Assembly: GCA_914767715.1 (NCBI GenBank)
Contig: OU612074.1
Span: forward strand, 23,794,062-23,858,061
Source: Membranipora membranacea
Lineage: Eukaryota; Bryozoa; Gymnolaemata; Cheilostomatida; Membraniporidae
Direction: 5' to 3'
Length of the DNA: 64,000 nt
This document shows positions 39,101-54,100 of this stretch, piece after piece. The notes beneath the pieces are model-generated. The model was not told the origin of the DNA. It saw nothing but the letters and a program-made list of their open reading frames with translations, and searched no databases. Position 1 is the stretch's first letter, and the number at the start of each line of letters is the position of its first letter. The translations under genes were made by a program, and so were the position numbers.

Positions 39101-42100
39101 AAGAGTGAAGACATCGGATCATATCACGTGTGATTATTATTATTATTTGGACGCCTAACTCTAAACTCTCATGTATATACATGCCTGAGTAGTTAAGAAT
39201 TTGACATGAAAACCTGGAATTACGTATGCGATTAGTTAGTTTAAGTGCTCAAACTGTGCAAGATGCAGGTAGAGGCATTTCATTATCAACCACCAGTAGT
39301 TGATAATGAAATGCCTCTACGAGCATCTTGCACCGCTTGAGCACTTAAACTAGCGATTAGTGTGAAATTTAAGATCCTCTGATTTTTTCTGATTTGATAA
39401 AGATTTTTTGTTCGAAATTGAATTTGCTATAAGGTCCTTTAGCCTGTCTACATTAGTTATTATCACTTAGAACATTAGAACATTAGTACATTAGTTTCCC
39501 ATCGTCTCATCATAGCTGCATTATTAGGTGATTGTAAATATCTGAGTCAGATGATATCTTTGATATTTTTTGCTAGTATAACATAAATTGCCACCATCAT
39601 GATACCATACCAGCCAGTGGAAAATCGCTACTAGTAGAAATAGTATTATCAAACAGTTGAAATATTTTGTTCACTGATGAATGGGATACATTTTTGGAAC
39701 TAAGCCTATTTTATTTTTGCAGGGAAGAACTTTGGTCACTGACTCATACACAGAGATAACATAACTCCCTTCATTGGCCTGACGTCATATAACCTGAATG
39801 TTTGTATTATATAGTTAACCTTCATATATCTGTATCGAGTGTCCAGAAAATTAAATCTCCTAAATGGTATTTCAAATTTCTAATGATGTTGGAAAACCCA
39901 GAGCTTTCAAAGCACAACCAAATTCACTCTCATCTGCCTTATGGCTGCCTTTGTGTCGATAAGAAGTACTCGAGTTTTCCTTTTTAGGCAGTACCGGTGA
40001 ACATGATATTTGTTTTTTTGCTGTTTCTTGGAGGAGTAACTAGTAACCAGAATGAATAATACCAAAGGTTTCTTTTCCAAACCTTTAAAATGGCTTGGAC
40101 ATAAATTTATCAACCATTTGTGGCAATAGTGATGATTTATAATATCACTTATACACTACACAAAGACCATTACATATTGTTGTTACAAATGATAAAGGAA
40201 TTATGTAAGATTTGCATGTTGGTAAATTTCATTGCTCTACAGCACTTGCATTAGTGATGTTGGAACGAGTGCCACCCATTAGGGAAGCTATCTCTCGATT
40301 TAATCAATTTTTACTTCTAGCAGCATCCTGATTGAAACCAGCCCTAAACCATTTTGAGGCCTCTCACTTATTAACCAGATTAAATTTATAGTAAAAGGAA
40401 CTTTCAGCTATACTCCCTTCCCTCACCCATTTATACACAAAAATTGATCCAAAACATCATATAGCTATTGACTCCTCAGTAAAATTATATACACACTTAA
40501 ACATCTACGCACATACACCTATACGCACATACACAGTGTTCATGTAAATCAACATGAAAAACTGAGGATTGAAATCGATGAAATCTCAGGTGGTGGAGCA
40601 AAGATAATATCTAATTTCCCTGAATGACACTCTAACCACAAACAACATAAAATAATGTTATGACCTTATTATTACCAGCCAAACTACCTAATTAATCAAT
40701 CAGATGGGGGGGGGGGGGTGCTTATGACTACAATAAGGTAATAATTCAATTGCAATAACTGTATTTTGAATAGAGCTATACTGTACTTACCTCTCAGGTA
40801 TCTCTGTTAGATCACAACTTCCTACATCTAGCTTTTTGAGACACTTCAGATCCCCTATCCGGCTTGGTAAGGTATGAAGGCTCTTATTTTCATATAAGCA
40901 CAGCTCCTCTAGGTTTGTAAGTGATCCAATACTGTAATGAAAGTTATTAGATCTGTCAGTATGTACCCAGTTTTAAAGGAGCAGCAAAGCAGAAGATAAT
41001 ACAACAGTGCACCAATCTAATAGCAAAGTACATATGCAGGTACTGATCTTACTTTTGCAGGATAGGTGGTATTCAGTGACAATAAAACACATAATAAATA
41101 AATAAAGAAATAACAAATATGATGGAAAAAAGCTAATGTATAATAACGTCAACTTGCAGTTCTTGAGACTGCAGCTATTATAAAGATCTATGTGATCTCA
41201 AACTGAGTTAAGAGTTGGGTAAAATATGATTAGATCATAACTTTGCATTGTCATATACTTCGCATGGGCTATTCTTTCTTTGGGGAAGCACAGAACCATT
41301 GTTCTGGCCAAAAAAACAAGAGTGATTTTTGGTGTTGATCAAAATTCAATCTACATAACATTTCTATCTCATTTAAAGTAATATCTAGTGACCTTGAGGT
41401 CAGGTTATATATGGTTTAGTGGTTGTCTGCTCTGCAACTGTTATCAGGTCCATTCACAGCTGTATTGAGGATGACCCATAGGAAAAGAGCCAAGGTTTGG
41501 TGCTTTCTTATCCGCTTGATGACTCTATATCACCTATCATATTAAATTAATTAGATACTGTGTAACACCCGACTGAGGCTGTTATGGTTCAGGTCATGTG
41601 ATACAGGAGACAGCAGCGGAAAATTCTGAGAGTGAACATCTTGATACGACTATGAATCAGTTTAAACTTGATATTCAGCTCTGTAGTGAATGATATTCTG
41701 TTCCAAAGAGCTGATTTCCTTACTGGCTATTCATTTAACATTTATAAATGGGTTGCCAGGGTTGTCTGCTACTTTAACAAGCACTATTTTATACCCGTCC
41801 TTTTAACAGAATAATAATAATAAAAAAAACTCAGCTAACATAACAGTAACCAATTCCATGTTGCCAATCCAACAAAAGAAATATTCTGTCGATCAATACC
41901 ACTCATGCGTTTACCATCAGCCAAAAATCTTTATTTAGTAACTTCATTTATGCCAAACCAGTACAGTCTGTCCGCCCAGCTATTTTGAAAATTGGCACAC
42001 CTCCGCGAGATAGCTTCAATCTATGTATGTATGTATGTATATGATGCTCAAATAATAGTGTGGGAGAGAAGTTATTCATCAGTTGAAATGAAAGTAAAGA

Positions 42101-45100
42101 ACTGACTTAGAACGCCAACCACCCTCTACCTTTTTTAAATTAGCCCACAGGATGAAAACTTTCCTGGATTTTAAATCCTGCCTATTCACCGAAGTAAAAC
42201 TTCCGAAAAATTACTTTCCTAATCAAATTACAAAGTGGTTGCAAAGTTTCCAATGTTAACATATTTTAGGGTTTTCAAGAATAAATGATGGCTGATAATT
42301 TTGCTTGTTTTACTATTCTTGGCCCGGTCTCTAAATTTAAATCCTTGTACATTTCCAACCTGCAGGGTATTTTGGACATGGGTTTAGGTAGCCTGTCTTG
42401 ACTAGGTTTGTTGTGGCAGATGCTTGCCCCTTCCCACTGCAAAGCTTGTCAAGACAGGCTCAGATATAGGGTGCGATATGCAAAATAATGAGTACTAGCA
42501 GCTGGACTTAAATGGCTCTCTGTTGATTCTGTTTTATACATTAGGATTCGCTGAAGGAGATAAAATGCTTTTCTGACGTTAGAAGATTTTAATCAGACGG
42601 AAATGTACTCTATCAAGCAACATGTTGTAGATTTAAGTCCCTGGCCAATTTAAGAGATACAAAAATGATTTGCTTCCATAGACTTTACTTTTAGGTCTAT
42701 TTTTGATACACAGCTTTCTAAGTATCCCTCGGAATATCGTCTCGGAAAAGATTGATACACAAAAGGAGCCTAAGTTTCTTTAAATTATTTTGGTTGATTG
42801 ATTATAGCTTGTAATTATACAACAAAATTTACCAAAAGCCATGAGGATCATTACACATTGGTAAGCTTAATTTTGTAGAGTGATTTGTCAAGAACCTTCA
42901 AATTGCGTAGTGACAAGATCACTTGTGGAGAAATGTCTAGTCTCCACAATTTAGGTTCTGTCCATTGGTCTGTTATATATTTGGTTATGCTATAAAATCC
43001 CACAGGGTTCATTGATCGGGATAGAAAACTACTGATTTAAACTCGTGAGAAAGAGGCTAGAAAGACATGGAGATATCTAAAACTTGGGTGACAAATATTC
43101 TGAGTCGCTACACTATTTTAAGTCCACTGACCAACTTAAGAATTAAAACTAAAGGCCTACATTATTCCTGACTTCTCTTCAAACTCACCCTTACTCACTC
43201 TCCCCTATGTAACGAGGAAATTTTGTGTCAACAAAATTCATTCCCATGAATTTTGATGGCGGCATATTATAAACATTTCTGAATCTGAATTATTGTCATT
43301 ACTTTCTAATGAATCAAGATTTCCCTTTTTACATTTCAAGAGTTTAACAGTAGGGTCTAATGATCCGAAAATTTGTTAAACGAAAACAAAGGATAGCCAT
43401 TCAATTATATGCACCTAGAAGTTGCAAGGCAGTTATCTTTGGAGGAGCCATGCCCAAATCCCTTATCTCTGCTCTAAAAAAAGCTGTGTACTTTGGATTT
43501 CTTATATCTGTATGAAGTGATGATGCAGTTTAATAACAATTTTTGTTGCCAACCAGTAATTGAATCAAACACCTCACTTGATGCCCTGTATATTGATTGC
43601 AGATTGTTTGAGTTACCTGAGCTTATTAGTTTATAATGTTGATTTTGTGTGTTTGATAAATGTGTAGATTTACATATAGCAGACGTTATTATGTAATGAT
43701 TTTGAATTAACCTAGATTGTGCAGGCACTTAGTGTGCCTTCTTTGATGAATTGAGAGCAGAGCAGTGTTCGACTTGAGAGAGAGTGGACCTGCACCAGCG
43801 TGAATAAAGATCTTTTATGCTTTAAGTACAAACTAGTGAATATGTATACAGCAATATAAAAATGTTTTTAAGACTTTCATCATGAACCTCCCTGCCTAAG
43901 ACGGTTGAGGAACATTAAAAGAAACAACCTTTAGTCGTTACATCCCCATATCTATAATGAAAGAGTGAAGACATCGGATCATATCAGGTGTGATTATTAT
44001 TATTATTTGGATGCCTAACTCTAAACTCTTATCTGAATTTATTTTTGACCTGAGCAAGAGACATTTTAATAAGATAGCGAGTGATCCAGAACATCCACTT
44101 TTTAGTAGAGTAATACGAAACAATAACAGAACATCCTCTTGCTTAAATACTACTTTCCGACCCAAGACCTGCAAGACTCAAAAACATGCCAAATCTTTTT
44201 CCCAACCTTAATGTCTTATTTTAACAACATACAACCTTAACCTTTCCTAGTCCATATATTAATTAATGCACACATTCAATTTTATTTTTCTCATGATACC
44301 GAATGTACAAATAAACTGAAACTGAAACGGTAGTGTGTGGTACGTCACAACTGTCATACTTAATATGAGGTATTACACTAATAATCTCACAGATAAGATG
44401 ATGATCAAAATTCAGCCCGAGATGGGTCTCAAACCCAGGTCCGAATGCAATGCAGGCAATGCCGCTAACGCTGAGCCTAGTGGTGCGATGGTAGCGTCGT
44501 TGCCAGCAGGTATGTGGACCCAGATTCGAGTCCCAGCCAGGTCTGAATTTTGATCATCATCATATCTGTGTGATTATTAGTGTAATAACTCATAAAAAGT
44601 ATGACAGTTGTGACGTACCACAGGGGAAACATCCGCTTATTCCCTATGCCGATTGAAGGTGATCACCCTGGAAGTTTGAGAGGCCGTAACTTCCTCAATA
44701 TCTGGATTCTTAAACTTGAATTCGCTCATATGATAGAATAAAATATGGAGAATAAGATGTGATACAAAATAGCAGCCTCAAACTAAGTCTTTAATGGCGA
44801 GGCTGCAATGTCTGCGCCAGTTTTGCTCTCTGTTTGCAGGCAGATCAGAGCACACCTGGGGGCCAACCAAATCCTACTGCAGTTGGCCTCCAGGCGTGCT
44901 CCGACCTGCCTGCAAACAGAGAGCAAACTGGCGGAGACATTGCGGCCTTGCCATTAAGGCAAAATAATTTTCGCCGCCCATGCTTCGGGATGTGGCGTGT
45001 GATATGACATCCGATTTTAATCAACCTTGAACCAGTTTTTTGTTGACATCGCCGGAACTTTGTCTGATATCAACCTCCAATCTGCTCTAACCGATCTACC

Positions 45101-48100
45101 ATATGACAGTTCACATTGGGCAAGTAAAACACTGGCTGCGTAATATAGACACATCAAAGTCAACATGTGCATCAGACTTTCCCTCATAAGTCTCAAAGTT
45201 TTGTTGTGAGGATTGGTGCATACCAATGTGGGATCTAAATAAACAAATGGACAGAAATGGTAGATGAAAAGAACTGTGACGCTGATCCTACCGCTTTCCT
45301 GGATATGTCAAAGGCTTTTGACAGAATGGAAAAAAATAAAAGTAATAGAGAAGCATGCATCAAGAAAAGTTGACAAGAATGTAATCTCCATTGTGCATGC
45401 TTCATGGATGGCAGAGAGCGAAAAGTAAGGTTAGGCAACTCCATCAGCCTAACCTTGAAAACGAAAAATGGAACACCTCAGGGCACTCTCCTAGGACCAA
45501 TTTTCTGGTTACTGTATATCGACTCACGGTCAACCAAGCACGGGACCATTGACAAATATGGGGATGACCTCACCAAAACACCCAAGGTCAGCAGTGCTGC
45601 TAGGGACTATAGATGATATTACCAACTGGTGTGTTAACCACAATATGCCAGCCATCGCGATCGCACATCATAGATCAGACTAAATTTCTGATCTGACGTA
45701 GAGAAAAGCGCCATACTGGTGGAATCTAGGGTGCCTGGTGACACAATGCCTATACAAAGGATATAATTGAAAATAATTCCCAGTGGAAGTAGGCTTCAAT
45801 GAAGATGCGGTAGATCAGCTATCAATTTCGAGACTTGCGTTTTCAGACAAAGAACGCAAACAAGCAATAAAACGAGTAGTACAAGCACTAAACTGAGAGG
45901 AGTAAGTGATCAGCTCCTTGGGTACTCAGGATATTGGGTTGAGTTGGGATTGTGGCTCCAATACCCGCAAAAAGATCACTCCAAAGGAGTCCTATAAAGA
46001 TTTTCAGGCAAAAACAGAACGAAAATAGTAATTTTGCAGCCATTTGTTGATGGTCATAAGGGGACGTTGTAGCGAACTTTAGATAGAACAGTTAAAACAT
46101 CATATCATTTAAACAAGGAATAGGACTTAAACTGCGTTTTTTAACAAAGTAGATTTTGTTGTATGACAGGGAGGAATTTTGAGTGTTGATGTAAATCAAC
46201 ATGATAATCTGAGGGGGGGGGGGGTGGACTTTCTCGACTATCATTGAGATACCAATTGTGAAAAATAAACATTTTCACCTTAATACTACCCGATAAACAA
46301 CTTAATTAATCAATCAGATGGGTGCAGTTCTTATGAGTAAAATAAAGGATTATTTTAGTTACAATAACAGTGTTTTGAAAACAACTATACTGTACTTACC
46401 TCTCAGGTATCTCTGTTAGATCACAATAGCCCAGATCTAGCTTTTTGAGGCACTTCAGATCCCCTATCCGGCTGGGTAAGGTATGAAGGTTCTTATTTAA
46501 AGATAATCTCAGCTCCTCTAGGTTTGTAAGTGATCGAATACTGTAATGAAGGTTATTAGATCTGTCAGTATGTACCCAGTTTTAAAGGAGCAGCAAAGCA
46601 GAAGATAATACAACAGTGCACCAATCTAATAGCAAAGTACATATGCAGGTACTGATCTTACTTTTGCAGGATAGGTGGTATTCAGTGACAATAAAACACA
46701 TAATAAATAAATAAAGAAAAACAAATATGATGGAAAAAAGCTAATGTATAATAACGTCAACTTGCAGTTCTTGAGACTGCAGCTATTATAAAGATCTATG
46801 TGATCTCAAACTGAGTTAAGAGTTGGGTAAAATATGATTAGATCATAACTTTGCATTGTCATATACTTCGCATGGGCTATTCTTTCTTTGGGCAATCACA
46901 GAACCATTGTTCTGGCCAAAAAAACAAGAGGGATTTTTGGTGTTGATCGAAATTCAATCTACATAACATTTCTATCTCATTTAAATTAATATCTAGTGAC
47001 CTTGAGGTCAGGTTATATATGGTTTAGTGGTTGTCTGCTCTGCATCTGTTATCAGGTCCAATCACAGCTGTATTGAGGATGACACATATGAAAAGGGCCA
47101 AGGTTTGGTGCTTTCTTATCCGCTTGATGACTCTATATCACCTATCATATTAAATTAATTAGATACTGTGTAACACCCGACTGAGGCTGTTCTGGTTCAG
47201 GTCATGTGATACAGGAGGCAGCAGCGGAAAATTTTGAGAGTGAACATCTTGATACGACTATGAATCAGTTTAAACTTGATATTCAGCTCTGTAGTGAATG
47301 ATATTCTGTTCCAAAGAGCTGATTTCCTTACTGGCTATTCATTTAACATTCATAAATGGGTTGCCAGGGTTGTCTGCTACTTTAACAAGCACTATTTTAT
47401 ACCCGTCCTTTTAACAGAATAATAATTAAAAAAAACTCAGCTAACATACCAGTAACCAATTCCATGTTGCCAATCCAACAAAAGAAATATTCTGTCGATC
47501 AATACCACTCATGCGTTTACCATCAGCCAAAAATCTTTATTTAGTAACTTCATTTATGCCAAACCAGTACAGTCTGTCCGCCCAGCTATTTTGAAAATTG
47601 GCACACCTCCGCGAGATAGCTTCAATCTATGTATGTATGTATGTATATGATGCTCAAATAATGGTGTGGGAGAGAAGTTATCCATCAGTTGAAATGAAGG
47701 TAAAGAACTGACTTAGAACGCCAACCACCCTCTACCTTTTTTAAATTAGCCCACAGGATGAACACTTTCCTGGATTTTAAATCCTGCCTATTAATGGAAC
47801 TAAAACTTCCGAAAAATCACTTTCCTAATCAAATTACAAAGTGGTTGCAAAGTTTCCTATGTTAACATATATTAGGGTTTTCAAGAATAAATGATAGCTG
47901 ATAATTTTGCTTGTTTTACTATTCTTGGCCCGGTCTCTAAATTTAAATCCTTGTACATTTTCAACCTGCAGGGTATTTTGGACATGGGTTTAGGTAGCCT
48001 GTCTTGACTAGGTTTGTTGTGGCAGATGCTTGCCCCTTCCCACTGCAAAGCTTGTCAAGACAGGCTCAGATATAGGGTGCGATATGCGAAATAATGAGTA

Positions 48101-51100
48101 CTAGCAGCTGGACTTAAATGGCTCTCTGTTGATTCTGTTTTACGATGCCCTGTATATTGATTGCAGATTGTTTGAGTTGCCAGAGCTTATTAGTTTATAA
48201 TCTTTACTTTGTGTCTTAGATAATTGTGTGGATTTACATGTAGCAGACATTATTATGTAGTGATTTTGAATTAACCTAGATTGTGCAGGCACTTAGTGTG
48301 CCTTCTTTGATGAATTGAGAGCAGAGCAGTGTTCGACTTGAGAGAGAGTGGACCTGCACCAGCGTGAATAAAGATCTTTTATCCTTTAAGTACGAGCTAC
48401 TGAATATGTAGACAGCAATATATAAATGTTTTCAAGACTTTCACCATGAACCTCCCTGCCTAAGACGGTGCGCCCTGCTCGACAGCACAGAGGTTGAGGA
48501 ACATTAAAAGAAACAACCTTTAGTCGTTACATCCCCATATCTATAATGAAAGAGTGAAGACATCGGATCATATCACGTGTGATTATTATTATTATTTGGA
48601 CGCCTAACTCTAAACTCTCATGTGTACACATGGCTGAGTATTTAAGAATTTGACATGAAAACCTGGAATTACGTATGCGATTAGTTAGTTTAAGTGCTCA
48701 AACGGTGCAAGATGCAGGTAGAGGCATTTCATTATCAACCACCAGTAGTTGATAATGAAATGCCTCTACCAGCATCTTGCACCGCTTGAGCACTTAAACT
48801 AGCGATTAGTGTGAAATTTAAGATCCTCTGATTTTTTCTGATTTGATAAAGATTTTTTGTTCGAAATTGAATTTGCTATAAGGTCCTTTAGCCTGTCTAC
48901 ATTAGTTATTATCACTTAGAACATTAGAACATTAGTACATTAGTTTCCCATCGTCTCATCATAGCTGCATTATTAGGTGATTGTAAATATCTGAGTCAGA
49001 TGATATCTTTGATATTTTTTGCTAGTATAACATAAATTGCCACCATCATGATACCATACCAGCCAGTGGAAAATCGCTACTAGTAGAAATAGTATTATCA
49101 AACAGTTGAAATATTTTGTTCACTGATGAATGGGATACATTTTTGGAACTAAGCCTATTTTATTTTTGCAGGGAAGGACTTTGGTCACTGACTCATACAC
49201 AGAGATAACATAACTCCCTTCATTGGCCTGACGTCATATAACCTGAATGTTTGTATTATATAGTTAACCTTCATATATCTGTATCGAGTGTCCAGAAAAT
49301 TAAATCTCCTAAATGGTATTTCAAATTTCTAATGATGTTGGAAAACCCAGAGCTTTCAAAGCACAACCAAATTCACTCTCATCTGCCTTATGGCTGCCTT
49401 TGTGTCGATAAGAAGTACTCGAGTTTTCCTTTTTAGGCAGTACCGGTGAACATGATACTTGTTTTTTTGCTGTTTCTTGGAGGAGTAACTAGTAACCAGA
49501 ATGAATAATACCAAAGGTTTCTTTTCCAAACCTTTAAAATGGCTTGGACATAAATTTATCAACCATTTGTGGCAATAGTGATGATTTATAATATCACTTA
49601 TACACTACACAAAGACCATTACATATTGTTGTTACAAATGATAAAGGAATTATGTAAGATTTGCATGTTGGTAAATTTCATTGCTCTACAGCACTTGCAT
49701 TAGTGATGTTGGAACGAGTGCCACCCATTAGGGAAGCTATCTCTCGATTTAATCAATTTTTACTTCTCAGGTATCCGTTCTAGCAGCATCCTGATTGAAA
49801 CCAGCCCTAAACCATTTTGAGGCCTCTCACTTATTAACCAGATTAAATTTATAGTAAAAGGAACTTTCAGCTATACTCCCTTCCCTCACCCATTTATACA
49901 CAAAAATTGATCCAAAACATCATATAGCTATTGAGTCCTCAGTAAAATTATATACACACTTAAACATCTACGCACATACACCTATACGCACATACACAGT
50001 GTTCATGTAAATCAACATGAAAAACTGAGGATTGAAATCGATGAAATCTCAGGTGGTGGAGCAAAGATAATATCTAATTTCCCTGAATGACACTCTAACC
50101 ACAAACAACATAAAATAATTTTATGACCTTAATATTACCAGGCAAGCTACCTAATTAATCAATTAGATGGGGGCGTGCTTATGACTGAAATAAGGTAATA
50201 ATTCAATTACAATAACAGTGTTTTGAAAACAACTATACTGTACTTACCTCTCAGGTATCTCTGTTAGATCACAACTTCCTACATCTAGCTTTTTAAGACA
50301 CTTCAGATCCCCTATCCGGCTTGGTAAGGTATGAAGGCTCTTATTTTCATATAAGCACAGCTCCTCTAGGTTTGTAAGTGATCCAATACTGTAATGAAAG
50401 TTATTAGATCTGTCAGTATGTACCCAGTTTTAAAGGAGCAGCAAAGCAGAAGATAATACAACAGTGCACCAATCTAATAGCAAAGTACATATGCAGGTAC
50501 TGATCTTACTTTTGCAGGATAGGTGGTATTCAGTGACAATAAAACACATAATAAATAAATAAAGAAATAACAAATATGATGGAAAAAAGCTAATGTATAA
50601 TAACGTCAACTTGCAGTTCTTGAGACTGCAGCTATTATAAAGATCTATGTGATCTCAAACTGAGTTAAGAGTTGGGTAAAATATGATTAGATCATAACTT
50701 TGCATTGTCATATACTTCGCATGGGCTATTCTTTCTTTGGGGAAGCACAGAACCATTGTTCTGGCCAAAAAAACAAGAGTGATTTTTGGTGTTGATCAAA
50801 ATTCAATCTACATAACATTTCTATCTCATTTAAAGTAATATCTAGTGACCTTGAGGTCAGGTTATATATGGTTTAGTGGTTGTTTGCTCTGCAACTGTTA
50901 TCAGGTCCAATCACAGCTGTATTGAGGATGACACATAGGAAAAGAGCCAAGGTTTGGTGCTTTCTTATCCGCTTGATGACTCTATATCACCTATCATATT
51001 AAATTAATTAGATACTGTGTAACACCCGGCTCAGGCTGTTATGGTTCAGGTCATGTGATACAGGAGGCAGCAGCGGAAAATTTTGAGAGTGAACATCTTG

Positions 51101-54100
51101 ATACGACTATGAATCAGTTTAAACTTGATATTCAGCTCTGTAGTGAATGATATTCTGTTCCAAAGAGCTGATTTCCTTACTGGCTATTCATTTAACATTT
51201 ATAAATGGGTTGCCAGGGTTGTCTGCTACTTTAACAAGCACTATTTTATACCCGTCCTTTTAACAGAATAATAATAATAAAAAAAACTCAGCTAACATAA
51301 CAGTAACCAATTCCATGTTGCCAATCCAACAAAAGAAATATTCTGTCGATCAATACCACTCATGCGTTTACCATCAGCCAAAAATCTTTATTTAGTAACT
51401 TCATTTATGCCAAACCAGTACAGTCTGTCCGCCCAGCTATTTTGAAAATTGGCACACCTCCGCGAGATAGCTTCAATCTATGTATGTATGTATGTATATG
51501 ATGCTCAAATAATAGTGTGGGAGAGAAGTTATTCATCAGTTGAAATGAAAGTAAAGAACTGACTTAGAACGCCAACCACGGCATATCATAAACATTGTCA
51601 TTACTTTCTAATGAATCAAGATTTCCCTTTTTACATTTCAAGAATTTAACAGTAGGGTCTAATGATCTGAAAACTTGTTAAACGAAAACAAAAGATATAA
51701 CATAACATAACATATTATAAGAAAACGCCCGTACAGTTACCTCTCAGGTATCTCAGTAAAATCACAGTGATGTATATATAACTTATGTAGAGTTTTCATC
51801 TCCCCGACCCAGCTGGGTAAAGAACTGAGGCTATTGTAGGATAAATCCAGCACCTCTAGAGTATCCAGTGATCTGATGCTAAAATGAGAGAAACAATGAA
51901 CCAATAATAAGGCATGTTGATCAGTGATACATAATATAATAACATCTGTCTTATTTGACACATGGATTGAATCCATTGTAATACATAAATTAATACAGTA
52001 ACATACTATCAGAAAACACCTGTACAGTTACCTCTCTGGTATCTCAGTGAGATTACAGTTAATTACTATAAATTTACTAATACATTTAATACTATATTCT
52101 ACTTGTTGCATATGCCCATTGGTAATAATTGTGGAGATAAATTATATTCCTAATCAAAGAGGAGGAGACAGCTAATCATTTCTGGTCATTCAACATTCAT
52201 CCTCTCTTTTATATTGGGAGCACAACTCGAGATTCTATGTATTTTATGACTCACATTGTGAAATAAGGCTCTGAACACATTATTATATTCAATCATAGCT
52301 TCCTATAGCTTGTCGCAAGTGAATTACAAATGCATTTCTTTCATAAAAAATTTCCGTGTTTGACAAACAGAGATAAGCATAAATAACAAATAGCGATTTT
52401 GTTTCGTATTTTTCAAAAGAGCAAAACCCTGTTATTTGTTGACATGTACAGACAAGTGTCAGCCCTGCTGCTAGAAAGGACAGAGTTTACTCACTTCTCT
52501 AACTGATCTACATCAGTAATCCCTTCTATCTCCAGCTGTTTGAGATGAGGTGCTATCTGGTGTAGTGGTGGTATGTCACGGAAGATAGTCATATGTGTCA
52601 CAGTGTGACCTTCTGTAGCTGATAATAACTCATTTACAGTAAGTGTGCTGAAGTCGTGCAGGACAGGTATATTATCTATATCAGGCTGACTATCATATCT
52701 GTACCATACTTGATACTCTGTAAGTGTAAATTATTACTAGAATTGATATACCAGGACCCAACTCAAACAGCGTGCGGTGGCGGTAGGGATGGAAAAGTAT
52801 GGGGAGATTCAGGGAAATTAAAAAAATCCAAAGAATCTTACTTTGAGAGGCATGATTTCCATATGGTTTGTGGTTTTGTTTGTTTTACCGTTATCGGTGC
52901 CAAACCTGATCAGTGATTTGCTCAGATGTTGTTGAGGAATTAACATAATCACTATGTCCATAGTAATCCATCTGCTTTGTTATAGAAAAGGGGATAATTT
53001 CTCATAAAGCGGTCGCTTCAGTTCCTGATGTGCATGGTGATTCAACAAGACGAAGTCAACAAGATACTTTTAAACATCATCTGCTAGCTGTGAATTTTCA
53101 GAAAACCGAAACAAACAAATAAATCCTTTATTCAAGATACTCAATCGCCTATAAATATACCTATATATAACAAAGCCCTGTATGCTGTTGTTGGGGGAAA
53201 CTGTCCCTCCCTAAATCATACGACAGCAACTTTGATCATAATCATACTTTGTTGTCACCCTTCTCACCAGGTTGTCTGCACAGCCTACCAAGCCTTGGCA
53301 GTTTGTCTCATACCCTATGTGTCTGCAGAGGTCACACACCCCAATGGGCTTTTATTCCTAGCTACTAATCTACTCATCAAACATGTACGGACTATACTGA
53401 CATGGCCTGTTTCTCTTATTACTGGTTATAAACCCAGAGACACTTACTTTTTCTACTACCACTGCCTTCACTGTACTGTACTGAGAGAGTCTCATCTACA
53501 TATAGAGAGGAGAAGGTTTAGTTGTTTTAGTCAGTTGTTGAGATACTACAATTTAACTTGAAGTGTAGAGTTGATAAATATGTAAGAACTGTGTTAGGGC
53601 ACATTGCATCACATTTTTAAATAAAAAAATTTTCTCTGAGTATCATTTTTGAAACGGTACAACACTGCAACATCTTTATATTATACAGTATTTTAATATT
53701 TTTATTATGAGCTCAACAGACGCTTTTATTTCTCAATCACTTGGCAGAGACAGAATAAATTATCCTATCCTATCCTATATCCTAACTGAATTGTGTTTTG
53801 TCCTCTCTGTGTGAGTCATGGTGAGGCAGCAGGTAGAAGTTATCAGATAAAACAAGATCTGTATTGTAGGTAAGCTATAAAACACTTTATCCAGGTAATT
53901 ATTTTAGGAAATCAAAATATTGATTCAATTTGAATAGAGATTGGTATTTTCCTACTTTGGAGTTGCCCTTCCATATTTAAGAATAAAATGTACTACAATA
54001 CTACTTCTGACTTAGCTCAAGCGCTTAAACTGTGTTGGGATAGCTGGTAGTACATTTCATTATCATGCTACTAACAGCTATCCTGACACAGTTTGAGCGC

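Larger units (their letters stand above)
30480..51588. repeat. Intragenic tandem duplication of a two-LRR-exon module
   Basis: Modules 30480-39371, 39372-48821 and partial 48822-51588. Landmarks recur at fixed offsets: the block with the 61-codon frame at 30912, 39802 and 49251; the LINE fragment at 35950 and 45404. Each module holds a type 1 LRR exon, intron block A (32277-34530, 41135-43395, 50593-51588), the LINE block, a type 2 exon, a shortened block A (37297-38690, 46745-48143), the hairpin and block B. Module 2 has gained the LINE tail and fold-back SINE (43990-44830). None of the intron blocks shows another gene. Confidence 0.9.

Noticed and set aside
44480-44545. Functional tRNA gene
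   Set aside because: A and B boxes are seen but acceptor and T stems pair poorly, and it sits inside a fold-back SINE.
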